Numbered from the stretch's first letter, positions 1 through 9,262 are shown. The stretch: 64,000 nt of DNA from Chthonobacter rhizosphaerae (GCF_013839525.1 NZ_JACDIS010000004.1:186001-250000), one strand, 5' to 3'. Numbers and translations: made by a program. The notes: generated by a model from the letters alone, not told the origin.

Positions 1-157
1 GGATCTCGTCGCGGTCTTCGCCGGGTCGACTCTGAACATCACCGGCCGCGCCGTGGAGGTGATCTTCATCACCATGTCGGTCTACCTGGTGATCAGCCTC
101 CTGACAGCCGCTTTCATGAATTGGTTCAACGCGCGCGTCGCACTGATCGAACGCTGA
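1..157 (+). CDS. aapQ: General L-amino acid ABC transporter permease AapQ, C-terminal end (partial)
   Basis: Only the last 51 codons are in the window, in the frame ending at the TGA at 155-157. They encode a hydrophobic segment followed by MNWFNARVALIER, which closely resembles the carboxyl end of AapQ-type inner-membrane permeases. The gene lies 7 bases upstream of aapM, which fits the conserved aapJQMP order, so aapJ and the rest of aapQ should lie before the window. AapQ and AapM form the heteromeric channel of a broad-specificity amino acid importer. The identification is strong because of the neighbour but rests on a short piece. Confidence 0.85.
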   Translation, partial: DLVAVFAGSTLNITGRAVEVIFITMSVYLVISLLTAAFMNWFNARVALIER

Positions 158-164
158 GGCACCG

Positions 165-1325
165 ATGACAGACGTAGCCTCTCCCGGCCCGGACGCCCGC
201 TCCGCCATCTACGTGCGCGGCACCTTCGTTCCGCCCTCGCCGCCGCCGGGGTCCACCGTCGGCCCGTTCGGCTGGGCCCACAAGAACCTCTTCTCGTCGC
301 CGTTCAACATCGCGGCGACGATCCTGACGGCGCTGTTCCTGGCCTGGGTGGTGCCGCCGCTCCTCGACTGGCTCATCTTCGACGCCGTCTGGACGGGTGA
401 GAACCGGGAAGCCTGCCTGCCCGTGGACGGCCGGGAGGTCGGCGCCTGCTGGGCCTGGGTGCAGGCCAAGTTCGGCCAGATCCTCTACGGCCGCTATCCG
501 CTGGACCAGCGCTGGCGGGTGGACCTCACCGCCCTCCTCTTCGTCGCCGGTCTCGTGCCCCTGGCAATACCGAAGGTGCCGTACAAGCGCGAGAACACCA
601 TCCTGATGCTGACGGCCTTTCCGGTCGCCGCCTTCATACTACTCTACGGCGGCTTCGGCCTGCCCGTGGTTGAAACCGCTCTCTGGGGCGGCCTTCTGGT
701 GACCCTGGTGGTGGCTGTCACGGGCATCGTGGCGTCCCTGCCGCTCGGCATCCTGCTCGCGCTCGGCCGCCGGTCCAAGCTGCCGATCGTGAAGACCGTC
801 TCGGTGATCTTCATCGAGTTCTGGCGCGGCGTGCCGCTCATCACCGTCCTCTTCATGGCGTCGGTGATGCTGCCCCTGTTCCTGCCGTCGGGCGTGAACT
901 TCGATAAGCTGCTGCGGGCGCTGATCGGCGTCGCGCTGTTCTCGGCCGCCTACATGGCGGAAACGGTTCGCGGCGGCCTACAGGCCATTCCAAAGGGCCA
1001 ATACGAGGCCGCGGCCGCCATGGGCCTCGGCTACTGGCAATCCATGCGGCTCGTCATCCTCCCGCAGGCCCTCAAGATCGTGATCCCGGGAATCGTGAAC
1101 TCCTTCATCAGCCTCTTCAAGGACACCTCGCTGGTGCTGATCATCGGTCTCTTCGACGTGCTCGGGATCATCCAGCTGAACTTCAGCGATGCGAACTGGT
1201 CGGCGCCGACGGTTCCGGCGACCGGATTCGTGTTCGCCGCCATCGTTTTTTGGATCTTCTGTTTCGGCATGTCACGCTACTCTCAGTACATGGAGCGCCG
1301 ACTCGAGACCGGCCACCGCCGCTGA
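165..1325 (+). CDS. aapM: General L-amino acid ABC transporter permease AapM
   Basis: This 386-residue inner-membrane permease pairs with AapQ to import a wide range of L-amino acids. The N-terminal half has a hydrophobic segment near residues 45-70 and further membrane spans. From about residue 165 it has the binding-protein-dependent transport fold, with the EAA loop visible as QYEAAAAMGLGYWQSMRLV, the site that contacts the ATPase. Length and layout match AapM (about 380-390 residues), which is longer than simple HisM-type permeases. It starts 7 bases after aapQ, with a GAGG just upstream of the ATG, and is followed by aapP, so the three genes are probably one transcript. Nothing unusual was seen. 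Confidence 0.93.
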   Translation: MTDVASPGPDARSAIYVRGTFVPPSPPPGSTVGPFGWAHKNLFSSPFNIAATILTALFLAWVVPPLLDWLIFDAVWTGENREACLPVDGREVGACWAWVQAKFGQILYGRYPLDQRWRVDLTALLFVAGLVPLAIPKVPYKRENTILMLTAFPVAAFILLYGGFGLPVVETALWGGLLVTLVVAVTGIVASLPLGILLALGRRSKLPIVKTVSVIFIEFWRGVPLITVLFMASVMLPLFLPSGVNFDKLLRALIGVALFSAAYMAETVRGGLQAIPKGQYEAAAAMGLGYWQSMRLVILPQALKIVIPGIVNSFISLFKDTSLVLIIGLFDVLGIIQLNFSDANWSAPTVPATGFVFAAIVFWIFCFGMSRYSQYMERRLETGHRR

Positions 1326-1386
1326 CGGACCCTAGCGGACCGCAAAAGGCGTGAATGACCAACAAGAACGCAGGGAACAGGACGTC

Positions 1387-2178
1387 ATGACCAACATCGC
1401 CGCCGAAGACCTCTCCGCCGACCGCTCCAAGATGACCGTCGGATCACAGGTCGCCGTGGAAATGATCGGCGTCAACAAGTGGTACGGCGAGTTCCACGTG
1501 CTTCGGGACATCAACCTGACGGTCCGCAAGGGCGAGCGCATCGTCATCTGCGGTCCGTCGGGCTCCGGCAAGTCCACCATGATCCGCTGCATCAACCGAC
1601 TGGAGGAACACCAGAAGGGCCAGATCATCGTGGACGGCACCGAACTCACCAACGATCTGAAGAAGATCGACGAGGTGCGCCGCGAGGTCGGCATGGTGTT
1701 CCAGCACTTCAACCTGTTCCCGCACCTCACCATCCTGGAGAACTGCACCCTGGCGCCGATCTGGGTGCGCAAGATGCCGAAGAGGCAGGCCGAAGAGGCC
1801 GCCATGGAGTATCTCGCCAAGGTGCGGATCCCCGAGCAGGCGCACAAGTATCCGGGCCAGCTGTCCGGCGGTCAGCAGCAGCGCGTGGCGATCGCCCGCT
1901 CGCTCTGCATGAATCCGAAGATCATGCTGTTCGACGAGCCCACTTCGGCGCTCGACCCGGAAATGGTCAAGGAAGTGCTGGATGTCATGATCTCGCTTGC
2001 CGAGAGCGGCATGACCATGCTGTGCGTCACCCACGAGATGGGCTTCGCCCGGCAAGTGGCGAACCGGGTCATCTTCATGGACCAGGGCCAGATCGTCGAG
2101 CAGAACGACCCGGAGGCCTTCTTCACCAACCCGCAGCACGAACGGACCCGGCTCTTCCTCAGCCAGATCCTGCACTGA
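1387..2178 (+). CDS. aapP: General L-amino acid ABC transporter ATP-binding protein AapP
   Basis: This is the cytoplasmic ATPase that drives the AapQM importer (263 residues from the chosen start). Walker A (GPSGSGKST, about residues 56-64), the ABC signature LSGGQQQR and Walker B IMLFDEP followed by TSALDPE are all intact. An in-frame ATG at 1351 would add 12 residues. I prefer 1387 because an AGGA-type ribosome site ends about five bases before it and the protein MTNIAAED then matches the usual length. A strong hairpin terminator follows, shared with the convergent aminopeptidase gene, so this is the last gene of the aap operon. Confidence 0.94.
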   Translation: MTNIAAEDLSADRSKMTVGSQVAVEMIGVNKWYGEFHVLRDINLTVRKGERIVICGPSGSGKSTMIRCINRLEEHQKGQIIVDGTELTNDLKKIDEVRREVGMVFQHFNLFPHLTILENCTLAPIWVRKMPKRQAEEAAMEYLAKVRIPEQAHKYPGQLSGGQQQRVAIARSLCMNPKIMLFDEPTSALDPEMVKEVLDVMISLAESGMTMLCVTHEMGFARQVANRVIFMDQGQIVEQNDPEAFFTNPQHERTRLFLSQILH

Positions 2179-2210
2179 CCGCGGACCGCGCCGCAAGGAC
2201 GAACGGAAAG

Positions 2211-2243
2211 GGCCGGAGCGATATCCCGCTCCGGCCATTTTCT
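2211..2243. terminator. Hairpin terminator between aapP and the aminopeptidase gene
   Basis: A perfect 10-base-pair GC-rich stem (2211-2220 with 2227-2236) and a six-base loop is followed by ATTTTCTC on the plus strand. It lies between two convergent stop codons, so it probably terminates aapP and may also serve the gene on the minus strand, where the tail reads CTTTCC. Confidence 0.8.
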
Positions 2244-2266
2244 CATCGGGGTCCGGCGCCTTCGGC

Positions 2267-3610
2267 TCACCCGTAGCGCTTCTCCAGGATGTCGAACAGG
2301 GCGCGGATCACCTGGGCCTCGCCGCCGTCCGGCTGGCCCGGCTTGGCGGACGGGGTCCAGGCGAAGATGTCGCCGTGGAGCCAGGTCTTCGCCTGCTCCA
2401 CGAAGCGGCCGAGGAAGAGGGCGGCCGTGATCGAGCCCGCGAACCCACCGGCCGTGACGTTGTTCATGTCCGCCACCTTGGACGACAGCAGCTGGTCGTA
2501 GGCCGGCCAGAGCGGCATCCGCCAGAGCGGATCGTTGACCCGCAGCGACGCGGCCGCCAGATCCGCCGCGAAGGCGTCGTCGCGGGTGTAGACCGGCGGC
2601 AGGTCCGGCCCGAGGGCCACGCGGGCGGCCCCGGTCAGGGTGGCGAGATCGACGAGAAGGTCCGGCGCCTCCTCGTCGGCGAGCGCGAGCGCGTCGGCGA
2701 GGATCAGCCGCCCTTCCGCGTCCGTGTTGCCGATCTCCACGGTCAGGCCCTTGCGGCTGCGGTAGACGTCGCCCGGCCGGAAGGAGCGGCCCGAGATGGC
2801 GTTCTCCACGATCGGCGTGATCACCCGCAGGCGGACCCGCAGACCCGCCTCCATGATCATCTGGGCGAGGCCCAGCACGTTGGCGGCGCCGCCCATGTCC
2901 TTCTTCATCAGGAGCATGCCGCCGTCGGACTTGATGTTCAGCCCGCCGCTGTCGAACACCACGCCCTTGCCGACCAGGGTGACCTTCGGGTCGCGCTCGT
3001 CACCCCACACGGCGTCGACGATCCGCGGCGCCGAAGCGCTGCCGGATCCCACCGCGTGCACCAGCGGGAAGCCGTGGGCGAGGAGGTCGTCCCCGACGAT
3101 CTCGTTCACCCGGGCTCCGTGCCGATCCGCCACGGCCCGCACGGCCGCCGCGAGATCCTCCGTGCCCAGGTCGTTCGCCGGCGTGTTGACGAGATCGCGG
3201 ACCAGGTAAACAGCCCGGGCCGCCCGGTCGAGCGCGCGGGCGTCCACCGTGGAGGGCACGACGAGCCGCGGCGCGCCTTCCTTCGGCTTGACGTAGCGGT
3301 CGAACCGATAGCTGCCGAGCGCGAACGCGAGCACCGCCAGCGGGAGATCGCCCTCGAAGGTGGCGAGGCGATAGAGCCCCGGCGGCAGCGCGGTCGCAAG
3401 CTTGCCGACCAGGAAGGGCGAGCGTGCCTTGTCGCCGGCCTTGCCGAGGCCGAACAGCACCGCGGCGGGAGCGCCCGATCCGTCCGGCACCATCAGGTGA
3501 CTGCCGGCCGCCGCCTTGAAGCCGTTCGCCGACACCCAGCCGGCAGCCCTCTCGCCAAGCGCCGCCACGGTCTCCGGCAGGGCCTCCTCGGTGATCACGT
3601 GGACGGACAT
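2267..3610 (-). CDS. Leucyl aminopeptidase family protein (M17 metallopeptidase)
   Basis: This is a cytosolic dizinc/dimanganese aminopeptidase of the M17 family that removes N-terminal residues from peptides. The C-terminal catalytic domain holds the hallmark NTDAEGR motif, the metal- and substrate-binding stretch VGKGVVFDSGGLNIKSD and the downstream KKDMGGAANV. The N-terminal half is the less conserved macro-like domain. At roughly 450 residues it is shorter than E. coli PepA (about 500), as is common for alphaproteobacterial PepB-like members. The start is uncertain. ATG at 3610 gives MSVHVITEEALP but lacks a good ribosome site. GTG at 3667, or TTG a few codons later behind a GAGGAG, would add up to 19 residues. 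It is convergent with aapP. Confidence 0.9.
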   Translation of the reverse strand: MSVHVITEEALPETVAALGERAAGWVSANGFKAAAGSHLMVPDGSGAPAAVLFGLGKAGDKARSPFLVGKLATALPPGLYRLATFEGDLPLAVLAFALGSYRFDRYVKPKEGAPRLVVPSTVDARALDRAARAVYLVRDLVNTPANDLGTEDLAAAVRAVADRHGARVNEIVGDDLLAHGFPLVHAVGSGSASAPRIVDAVWGDERDPKVTLVGKGVVFDSGGLNIKSDGGMLLMKKDMGGAANVLGLAQMIMEAGLRVRLRVITPIVENAISGRSFRPGDVYRSRKGLTVEIGNTDAEGRLILADALALADEEAPDLLVDLATLTGAARVALGPDLPPVYTRDDAFAADLAAASLRVNDPLWRMPLWPAYDQLLSSKVADMNNVTAGGFAGSITAALFLGRFVEQAKTWLHGDIFAWTPSAKPGQPDGGEAQVIRALFDILEKRYG

Positions 3611-3867
3611 GGCGGGTTCGACAGTATCGGCGGCGACAAGGGCTGGCAGCAAGATCGATCTCCTCACGGGGGGCGGGTCGCCAGGGCCGTGGGGCCGGCG
3701 GCCGGGCGGCGATCATGACGGTGCGGACGCCCGCCCGCAAGCCGCCGCGCTCCCCCGCCGCCAGCGCGACCATCGGCAGAAGCGACAGGTCGGGCGGCCG
3801 GGTTAACCAGTCATTAGGGTTAACGGATTATGCCTGAGAGCCACAGACCGCCGCTCCGGATCGACCG

Positions 3868-4668
3868 ATGCCCATGCTCGCCCGCCGTCGCCTTCCCACT
3901 CTCGCCGCGCTCCTCCTGCCGGTCGCCGCGGCCCTCGCCGGCTGCCAGTCGGGATCGGCGGTCGGCAGCCACGGCGGCGTCACGGTCACCGGCTCGACCA
4001 ACCTCTCCGACCAGCAGATCGCGGAAGCCACCCGGATCTGGGGCGGTCGCTACGACAAGGACCCGAAGGACAAGGCCACCCTCCTGAACTTCGCCGCCGC
4101 CCTTCGGCTGAACGGCCAGGCCGACCAGGCGGTCGCGGTCATGCGCCGGGGCGTGCTGGCGCACCCGAAGGACCAGGAGGTCGCCGCCGCCTATGGCAAG
4201 GCGCTCGCTGCCAATGGCGAATTCGAATCGGCCCTGCGGGTGATTCGGGACGCCCAGACGCCCGAGCGTCCGGACTGGAAGCTGCTGTCGGCCGAAGGCG
4301 CCATCCTGGACCAGATGGGCCAGACCATGGAGGCCCGCACCCTCTACGAAAAGGCGCGCGTGCTCGCACCGGAGGAGCCGAGCATCCTCAACAACCTGGC
4401 GCTCAGCCATCTTCTCGCCGGCGATCTCACCCCCGCCGAAACGCTGCTCCGGCAGGCGGCCGCCTCGCCGCGCGCGAACAGCCGGATCCGCCAGAACCTC
4501 GCCCTCGTGATCGGCCTCCAGGGGCGCTACGCGGAAGCCGAACAGGTTGCCGCCGCCGAGATGGACCCGACCCAGGCGGCGGCGAACGTCGCCTATCTGA
4601 AGAGCATGATGGCCCAGGCCAACACCTGGAACCAGATCAAGGCTGCGGACAAGAAGAAGACGTCCTGA
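3868..4668 (+). CDS. TadD-like tetratricopeptide repeat lipoprotein
   Basis: This 266-residue protein begins with a lipoprotein signal: a basic start, a hydrophobic stretch and a lipobox LAGC with cysteine near residue 30, so the mature protein is expected to be lipid-anchored. The rest is helical, with tetratricopeptide-type repeats from about residue 50 to 240, for example the segments around MRRGVLAHPKDQEVAAAYG and EKARVLAPEEPSILNNLAL. It resembles TadD, the Flp pilus assembly lipoprotein. No other tad or cpa gene is nearby, so a pilus role is inference only and a general TPR scaffold is equally possible. Upstream lie about 250 bases without a gene. The C-terminus ends in a lysine-rich tail. 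Confidence 0.78.
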   Translation: MPMLARRRLPTLAALLLPVAAALAGCQSGSAVGSHGGVTVTGSTNLSDQQIAEATRIWGGRYDKDPKDKATLLNFAAALRLNGQADQAVAVMRRGVLAHPKDQEVAAAYGKALAANGEFESALRVIRDAQTPERPDWKLLSAEGAILDQMGQTMEARTLYEKARVLAPEEPSILNNLALSHLLAGDLTPAETLLRQAAASPRANSRIRQNLALVIGLQGRYAEAEQVAAAEMDPTQAAANVAYLKSMMAQANTWNQIKAADKKKTS

Positions 4669-4808
4669 CCCTCGTCCCGGACGGAAGGCACCAAGGCTTC
4701 GCCGGGCCGCGCTCAAGCGTCTCGCTCAAGCGCTCCGGACCGGGGCGGCGCACCCCGCCGCAGCGGGCGGAGCTTGATCCGCCGGCCCGGCCTTGCGAAA
4801 AGGCCGCC

Positions 4809-7280
4809 ATGCCGCCCGCCCTTCCCCGCCTGCCGATCGACGACGCGCTCCCGGAGCTTCTGCGCACCCTCGCGTCCCGCCCGCGCGCCGTGCTTGTGGC
4901 GCCGCCCGGCGCCGGCAAGACGACCCGCGTGCCGCTCGCCCTTCTCGGGGAGCCCTGGCGCGGCGACGGGCGCATCCTCCTCGTGGAGCCGCGCCGCATC
5001 GCCGCCCGGGCCGCCGCCGCCCGCATGGCCGACAGCCTGGGCCAGAGCGTGGGCGAGACGGTCGGCTACCGGGTGCGCCTCGACAGCCGGGTTTCCGCCC
5101 GCACTCGGATCGAGGTGGTCACCGAGGGCGTGTTCACCCGGATGATCGTGGACGATGCCGCCCTCGACGGGGTGGCGGCGGTTCTCTTCGACGAGTTCCA
5201 CGAGCGAAGCCTCGACGGCGACCTCGGCCTCGCGCTCGCGCTCGACAGCGCGGAGGCCCTGCGCGACGACCTTCGCCTCCTCGTCATGTCGGCCACGCTC
5301 GACGGCGCCCGCGTCGCCGGCCTCCTCGGCGACGCGCCGGTGGTGGCGAGCGAGGGGCGCGCCTTTCCGGTGGAGACCCGCCATAGCCCCCGCGACCCGC
5401 TGGTCCGCTTCGAGGACCAGGTGGCGAGCCTCGTCCTGAAGGCGCTCGCCGAGGACGCCGGCTCCGCCCTCGTCTTCCTTCCCGGCCAGGGGGAGATCCA
5501 GCGCGTCGCCGAACGACTGAAACAGCGCCTGCCGGCGGATGCGGAGCTCGCCCCGCTTTACGGCGCCCTCACGCCCGCCGAGCAGGACCGGGCCATCCGC
5601 CCGGCGCCGCCGGGCCGGCGCAAGGTGGTGCTCGCCACCTCCATCGCCGAGACCTCGCTCACCATCGAGGGCGTCCGCATCGTGGTGGACGGCGGTCTCG
5701 CCCGGGTTCCCCGCTTTGAGCCGGGCACGGGCCTCACCCGGCTGGAGACGGTGCGGGTCTCGCGCGCCGCGGCGGACCAGCGCCGGGGACGCGCCGGGCG
5801 CACGGAGCCGGGCGTCTGCTGGCGGCTCTGGGCCGAGGGCCAGACCGCCGCCCTGGAGCCGTTCGACCGGCCGGAGATCCTGGAGGCCGACCTTGCCTCC
5901 CTCGTGCTGGATCTCGCCGCCTGGGGCGTCCACGATCCGGCCGCCCTCGCCTTCCTGGACCCGCCGCCCCGACCGGCCTGGGACGAAGCCGTGAAACTCC
6001 TGAAGGGCCTTGACGCCCTCGACGACGATGGCCGACCCACCGCCGCCGGTCGGGCGCTCGCCCGCCTGCCGCTTCATCCGCGGCTCGCCCACATGGTGGT
6101 GGAAGCGGCGCGGGAGGGCGAGGCGCGGCTCGCCGCCGACATCGCGGTCGTCCTCACCGAGCGCGGCCTCGGCGGCGACGGCACCGATCTCGCGGACCGG
6201 CTCCGGCGCTTCCGGTCGGACCGCTCCCCGCGCGCGGAGGACGCCCGCCGGCTGGCGGTCCGCTGGGTGGCGGCCGCCGGCGGCGGACGGGTCCAGGATG
6301 GAGGCCGTCTCGAGGACGCCGGCCGCCATCTCGCCAGGGCCTATCCGGACCGGGTGGCCCAGGCCCGCGGCGCGCGTGGCGGTTTCCGACTCGCCAACGG
6401 CCGGGGCGGGTCCCTGGAGGACCACGACCCTCTCGCCCGCGAGGCCTTCCTGGTGGTGGCGGATCTCACCGGCACCGCCGAGAAGGCGCGCATCCGGCTT
6501 GCCGCCGCCCTCGACCGGGCGGACGTGGAGGCGGTGTACGCCGGCCGCATCCGCGACGGCGTGGTGGTGGCGTGGGACCAGGCGGCCCGGGCCGTCCGGG
6601 CACGCCGTGTGCGCCGCGTGGAGGCGCTGGTGCTCGCCGAGGAGCCGGCCCCCGTGCCGGCCGGGGCCGGGACGGCGGAGGCGCTCGCCCTCGGGATCAA
6701 GGACATCGGGGTGGACCGGCTGCCCTGGTCGAAGGACCAGAAGGCGCTCCGCGGCCGCGCCACCTTCCTGCGCGAGACCGTCGGAGAGCCGTGGCCGGAC
6801 CTTTCGGACGACGCGCTCCGGGAGGCCCTGCCGGGCTGGCTGGCGCCACACCTTTTCGGCCTGTCGCGCTTCGACGAGGTGGATGCGGGCGTCCTGGCGG
6901 CGGCGCTCGACGGCCTCCTGCCCTGGTCGCTCCGCCAGGAGATGGACCGCCTGCTGCCGAGCCATTTCGAGGCGCCCACGGGCAGCCGCGTGCCGATCGA
7001 CTACGGGGCGGAAGGCGGCCCCGCCATCACGATCCGGGTGCAGGAACTGTTCGGCCTCGACCGGCACCCGAGCGTCGCCGGCGGGCGCGTGCCCCTCGCG
7101 GTGGTGCTGACATCCCCCGCCCATCGGCCGATCCAGACCACCAAGGACCTGCCGGGCTTCTGGCGCGGCTCCTGGCGCGACGTCGCCAAGGACCTCAAGG
7201 GCCGCTACCCCCGCCACCCCTGGCCCGACGACGCCCTCGCCGCGCCGGCGACGACGCGGGCAAAGCCAAGAGGCACGTGA
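4809..7280 (+). CDS. hrpB: ATP-dependent helicase HrpB
   Basis: This is a DEAH-type RNA/DNA helicase of the HrpB family (823 residues, the usual size). Motif I is GAGKTTRVP near residue 37, motif II is the variant DEFHERS near residue 133, motif III is SATLDG, and the C-terminal RecA lobe has a helicase motif VI region rich in QRRGRAGRTEPG. It is followed by the helicase-associated domain and the HrpB-specific C-terminal region, where a PWSLRQEMDRLLPSHF-type sequence is visible. The cellular role of HrpB is poorly defined in alphaproteobacteria. The gene stands alone, read convergently to urtE. The very high GC content creates long spurious antisense frames across it. Confidence 0.93.
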   Translation: MPPALPRLPIDDALPELLRTLASRPRAVLVAPPGAGKTTRVPLALLGEPWRGDGRILLVEPRRIAARAAAARMADSLGQSVGETVGYRVRLDSRVSARTRIEVVTEGVFTRMIVDDAALDGVAAVLFDEFHERSLDGDLGLALALDSAEALRDDLRLLVMSATLDGARVAGLLGDAPVVASEGRAFPVETRHSPRDPLVRFEDQVASLVLKALAEDAGSALVFLPGQGEIQRVAERLKQRLPADAELAPLYGALTPAEQDRAIRPAPPGRRKVVLATSIAETSLTIEGVRIVVDGGLARVPRFEPGTGLTRLETVRVSRAAADQRRGRAGRTEPGVCWRLWAEGQTAALEPFDRPEILEADLASLVLDLAAWGVHDPAALAFLDPPPRPAWDEAVKLLKGLDALDDDGRPTAAGRALARLPLHPRLAHMVVEAAREGEARLAADIAVVLTERGLGGDGTDLADRLRRFRSDRSPRAEDARRLAVRWVAAAGGGRVQDGGRLEDAGRHLARAYPDRVAQARGARGGFRLANGRGGSLEDHDPLAREAFLVVADLTGTAEKARIRLAAALDRADVEAVYAGRIRDGVVVAWDQAARAVRARRVRRVEALVLAEEPAPVPAGAGTAEALALGIKDIGVDRLPWSKDQKALRGRATFLRETVGEPWPDLSDDALREALPGWLAPHLFGLSRFDEVDAGVLAAALDGLLPWSLRQEMDRLLPSHFEAPTGSRVPIDYGAEGGPAITIRVQELFGLDRHPSVAGGRVPLAVVLTSPAHRPIQTTKDLPGFWRGSWRDVAKDLKGRYPRHPWPDDALAAPATTRAKPRGT

Positions 7281-7340
7281 GGCTGGCGATTTCCGGGGAC
7301 GACGGGCCCGGAGACGTGCGCAGTCTTGAAGTCCGCTTCC

Positions 7341-7430
7341 GTCATCCCGGCGAACGCTGGGAGCCGATTGAGGCCGGCATCATCCGCGACGGCTCGCCCA
7401 ATCCCGCCGCCAGCTGGATCCCGACCTTAG
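7341..7430. repeat. Remnant of an interspersed TCATCCCGGCGAACGC-type repeat
   Basis: In the convergent gap between hrpB and urtE, the segment starting GTCATCCCGGCGAACGC at 7341 and the later CAGCTGGATCCCGA (about 7412-7426) look like the two arms of an imperfect palindrome. The opening motif resembles a short intergenic repeat that is common in many alphaproteobacterial genomes. The assignment is from memory of that motif. No protein-coding gene is evident in 7281-7496. Confidence 0.4.
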
Positions 7431-7496
7431 CCCGGATGGCGGTCACGCACGAGCGCCGTCCGGAGGAGCGCTTCCGCCGCTTAACAAGTCCCGCTC

Positions 7497-8192
7497 TCAC
7501 ACCGTGATCTTCGCCCGCACCGCGTCCTCGTCCATGGTGTCCTTGGTGCCGGACATGATCACCTCGCCCCGGTCCATCACGACGAAGCGGTCGGCGAGGT
7601 CCTTGGCGAAGTCGAAATACTGCTCCACCAGCACGATCGCCATGGTGCCCTGGTCGCGCAGGTAGCCGATGGCCCGGCCGATGTCCTTGATGATGGACGG
7701 CTGGATACCCTCCGTCGGTTCGTCCAAGACCAGGAGGCGCGGCCGGGTCACGAGGGCGCGGCCGATGGCAAGCTGCTGCTGCTGACCGCCCGAGAGGTCG
7801 CCGCCGCGCCGCTTCAGCATGTCCTTCAGCACCGGGAAGAGCTCGAACACCGTCTCCGGCACATGCCGATCCTTGCGGGCGATCGGCGCATAGCCGGTCT
7901 CCAGGTTTTCCTTCACGGTGAGAAGCGGGAAGATGTCGCGGCCCTGGGGCACGATGGCGATGCCTTTGCGGGCGCGGTCGTGCGGCGTGAGACGGGACAC
8001 GTCGGCCCCTTCCCAGACGATCCTGCCGCCGGAAATGCCCTGCAGGCCGACGATGGCCCGCATCAGCGACGTCTTGCCGACGCCGTTGCGCCCCATCACG
8101 CAGGTGACCTTGCCGGGTTCGGCCACCAGCGACACGCCGCGCAGCGCCTGAGCGGCCCCATAGTGCAGGTTCACGGCTTCAACGTTCAGCAT
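7497..8192 (-). CDS. urtE: Urea ABC transporter ATP-binding subunit UrtE
   Basis: This is one of the two ATPases of the high-affinity urea importer (231 residues, LivF-like). Walker A GRNGVGKTS (from about residue 34), signature LSGGQQQQLAIGRAL and Walker B LLVLDEPTEGIQPS are intact. The GIQPSII sequence after Walker B is typical of UrtE. An AGGTGA ribosome site precedes the ATG. It is the last gene of the minus-strand urtABCDE series, separated from urtD by a 305-base gap carrying inverted repeat copies. That spacing is unusual for this otherwise tight operon and could lower urtE expression. Partner proteins are UrtD, UrtB, UrtC and the periplasmic UrtA. Confidence 0.94.
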   Translation of the reverse strand: MLNVEAVNLHYGAAQALRGVSLVAEPGKVTCVMGRNGVGKTSLMRAIVGLQGISGGRIVWEGADVSRLTPHDRARKGIAIVPQGRDIFPLLTVKENLETGYAPIARKDRHVPETVFELFPVLKDMLKRRGGDLSGGQQQQLAIGRALVTRPRLLVLDEPTEGIQPSIIKDIGRAIGYLRDQGTMAIVLVEQYFDFAKDLADRFVVMDRGEVIMSGTKDTMDEDAVRAKITV

Positions 8193-8262
8193 CGGGTCTC
8201 ACCTGCGGTTCTCGTCGGTCTAACCGGATGGGCGGGAATCGAACGTCGCGCCCGCCCCACCC

Positions 8263-8302
8263 ACCCCCACCCTGCCCTCCCCCGCAAGGGGGGAGGGGGG
8301 AG
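8263..8302 (+). repeat. GC-rich palindromic repeat, copy 1
   Basis: A C-run/G-run palindrome centred on CCGCAAGG, preceded by ACCCCCACCCTG. It forms an inverted pair with the copy at 8391-8429: read on the opposite strand, that copy has the same order of blocks with a few substitutions. It lies in the 305-base gap between urtE and urtD (8193-8497), which holds no gene that I can recognise. Confidence 0.7.
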
Positions 8303-8390
8303 CCTCTTTCCCTATCGGTGCACGCAGCAGAAGGGGCGCCGCAATCGACCGAATGAGCGCCCGAACAGGCCCTCCACCCATCCACCCATC

Positions 8391-8429
8391 GTCCCCTCCC
8401 CCCTTGCGGGCGAGGGACAGGGTGGGGGT
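8391..8429 (-). repeat. GC-rich palindromic repeat, copy 2 (inverted)
   Basis: This is the inverted partner of the copy at 8263-8302. On the minus strand it reads ACCCCCACCCTGTCCCTCGC followed by the same CCGCAAGG core and G-run. The pair could fold into a long hairpin in an urtDE transcript. The loop between them, about 90 bases, shows no other signal. Confidence 0.7.
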
Positions 8430-8497
8430 CGCCGGCCGCATCCGCACCCGGTCTCCGGCTGCACCGGCATCCGGTCGTCGACCGAACCCGCCGCCCC

Positions 8498-9250
8498 TCA
8501 CCGTCCCAGATACACTTCCACCACTTTCGGATTGCTCGACACCACGTCGAGCGAGCCTTCCGCCAGCACGGACCCCTCGTGCAGCACCGTCACTTTCACG
8601 CCGAGATCCCGCACGAACGTCATGTCGTGCTCCACCACCACCACCGACTGGGTCTTGGCGATCTCCTTCAGCAGGAGGGCGGTCTCGGCGGTTTCCGCGT
8701 CGGTCATGCCGGCGGCCGGCTCGTCCACCAGCAGCAGGCGCGGCTCCTGGGCGAGCAGCATGCCGATCTCCAGCCACTGCTTCTGGCCGTGGCTGAGGCG
8801 GGCGGCCAGCATCGCGCGCTTGTCGGTCAGGCGGGTGGTGGCGAGGAGTTCGTCCACCCGGGCGGCCTCCGCCTTCGTGGTCTGGTGGAACAGGGTTGCG
8901 AAGGCGCCGCGCTTGGCCTTCAGGGCGAGGACGATGTTGTCCTCCACCGTGTGGCTCTCGAACACGGTGGGCTTCTGGAACTTCCGGCCGATGCCGAGAT
9001 TGGCGATCTTGGCCTCGTCCAGCCGGGTCAGGTCCGTCGAGCCCTCGAACAGCACGTCGCCGGTGTCGGGCTTCGTCTTGCCGGTGATGATGTCCATCAT
9101 GGTGGTCTTGCCGGCGCCGTTCGGGCCGATGATGGCCCGCATCTCGCCGGGCTCCAGCACCAGGGACAGGTTGTTGATCGCCTTAAACCCGTCGAACGCC
9201 TTGTTGACGCCGTCGAGATAGAGGAGCGTGCCGGCGGCTTTGTCGGTCAT
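8498..9250 (-). CDS. urtD: Urea ABC transporter ATP-binding subunit UrtD
   Basis: This is the second ATPase of the urea importer (250 residues, LivG-like). Walker A GPNGAGKTT, signature LSHGQKQWLEIGMLL and Walker B LLLVDEPAAGMTDAE are visible. The LSHGQKQWLEI form of the signature and the AAGMTDAET stretch are characteristic of UrtD. The C-terminus ends VVEVYLGR, as in the family. A good AAGGAG ribosome site lies upstream of the ATG and the gene follows urtC by only 12 bases, so the two are co-transcribed. It works with UrtE on the cytoplasmic face of the UrtBC channel. Confidence 0.95.
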   Translation of the reverse strand: MTDKAAGTLLYLDGVNKAFDGFKAINNLSLVLEPGEMRAIIGPNGAGKTTMMDIITGKTKPDTGDVLFEGSTDLTRLDEAKIANLGIGRKFQKPTVFESHTVEDNIVLALKAKRGAFATLFHQTTKAEAARVDELLATTRLTDKRAMLAARLSHGQKQWLEIGMLLAQEPRLLLVDEPAAGMTDAETAETALLLKEIAKTQSVVVVEHDMTFVRDLGVKVTVLHEGSVLAEGSLDVVSSNPKVVEVYLGR

Positions 9251-9262
9251 GGGTCGGGCTCC

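Noticed and set aside
3868-4668. Start of a complete tad pilus locus
   Set aside because: Only the TPR lipoprotein is present. Its neighbours are an aminopeptidase and a helicase, with no secretin, ATPase or pilin.
8193-8497. A small gene between urtD and urtE
   Set aside because: Frames here are created by simple C- and G-runs of the palindromic repeats, and no ribosome site or coding signal was seen.
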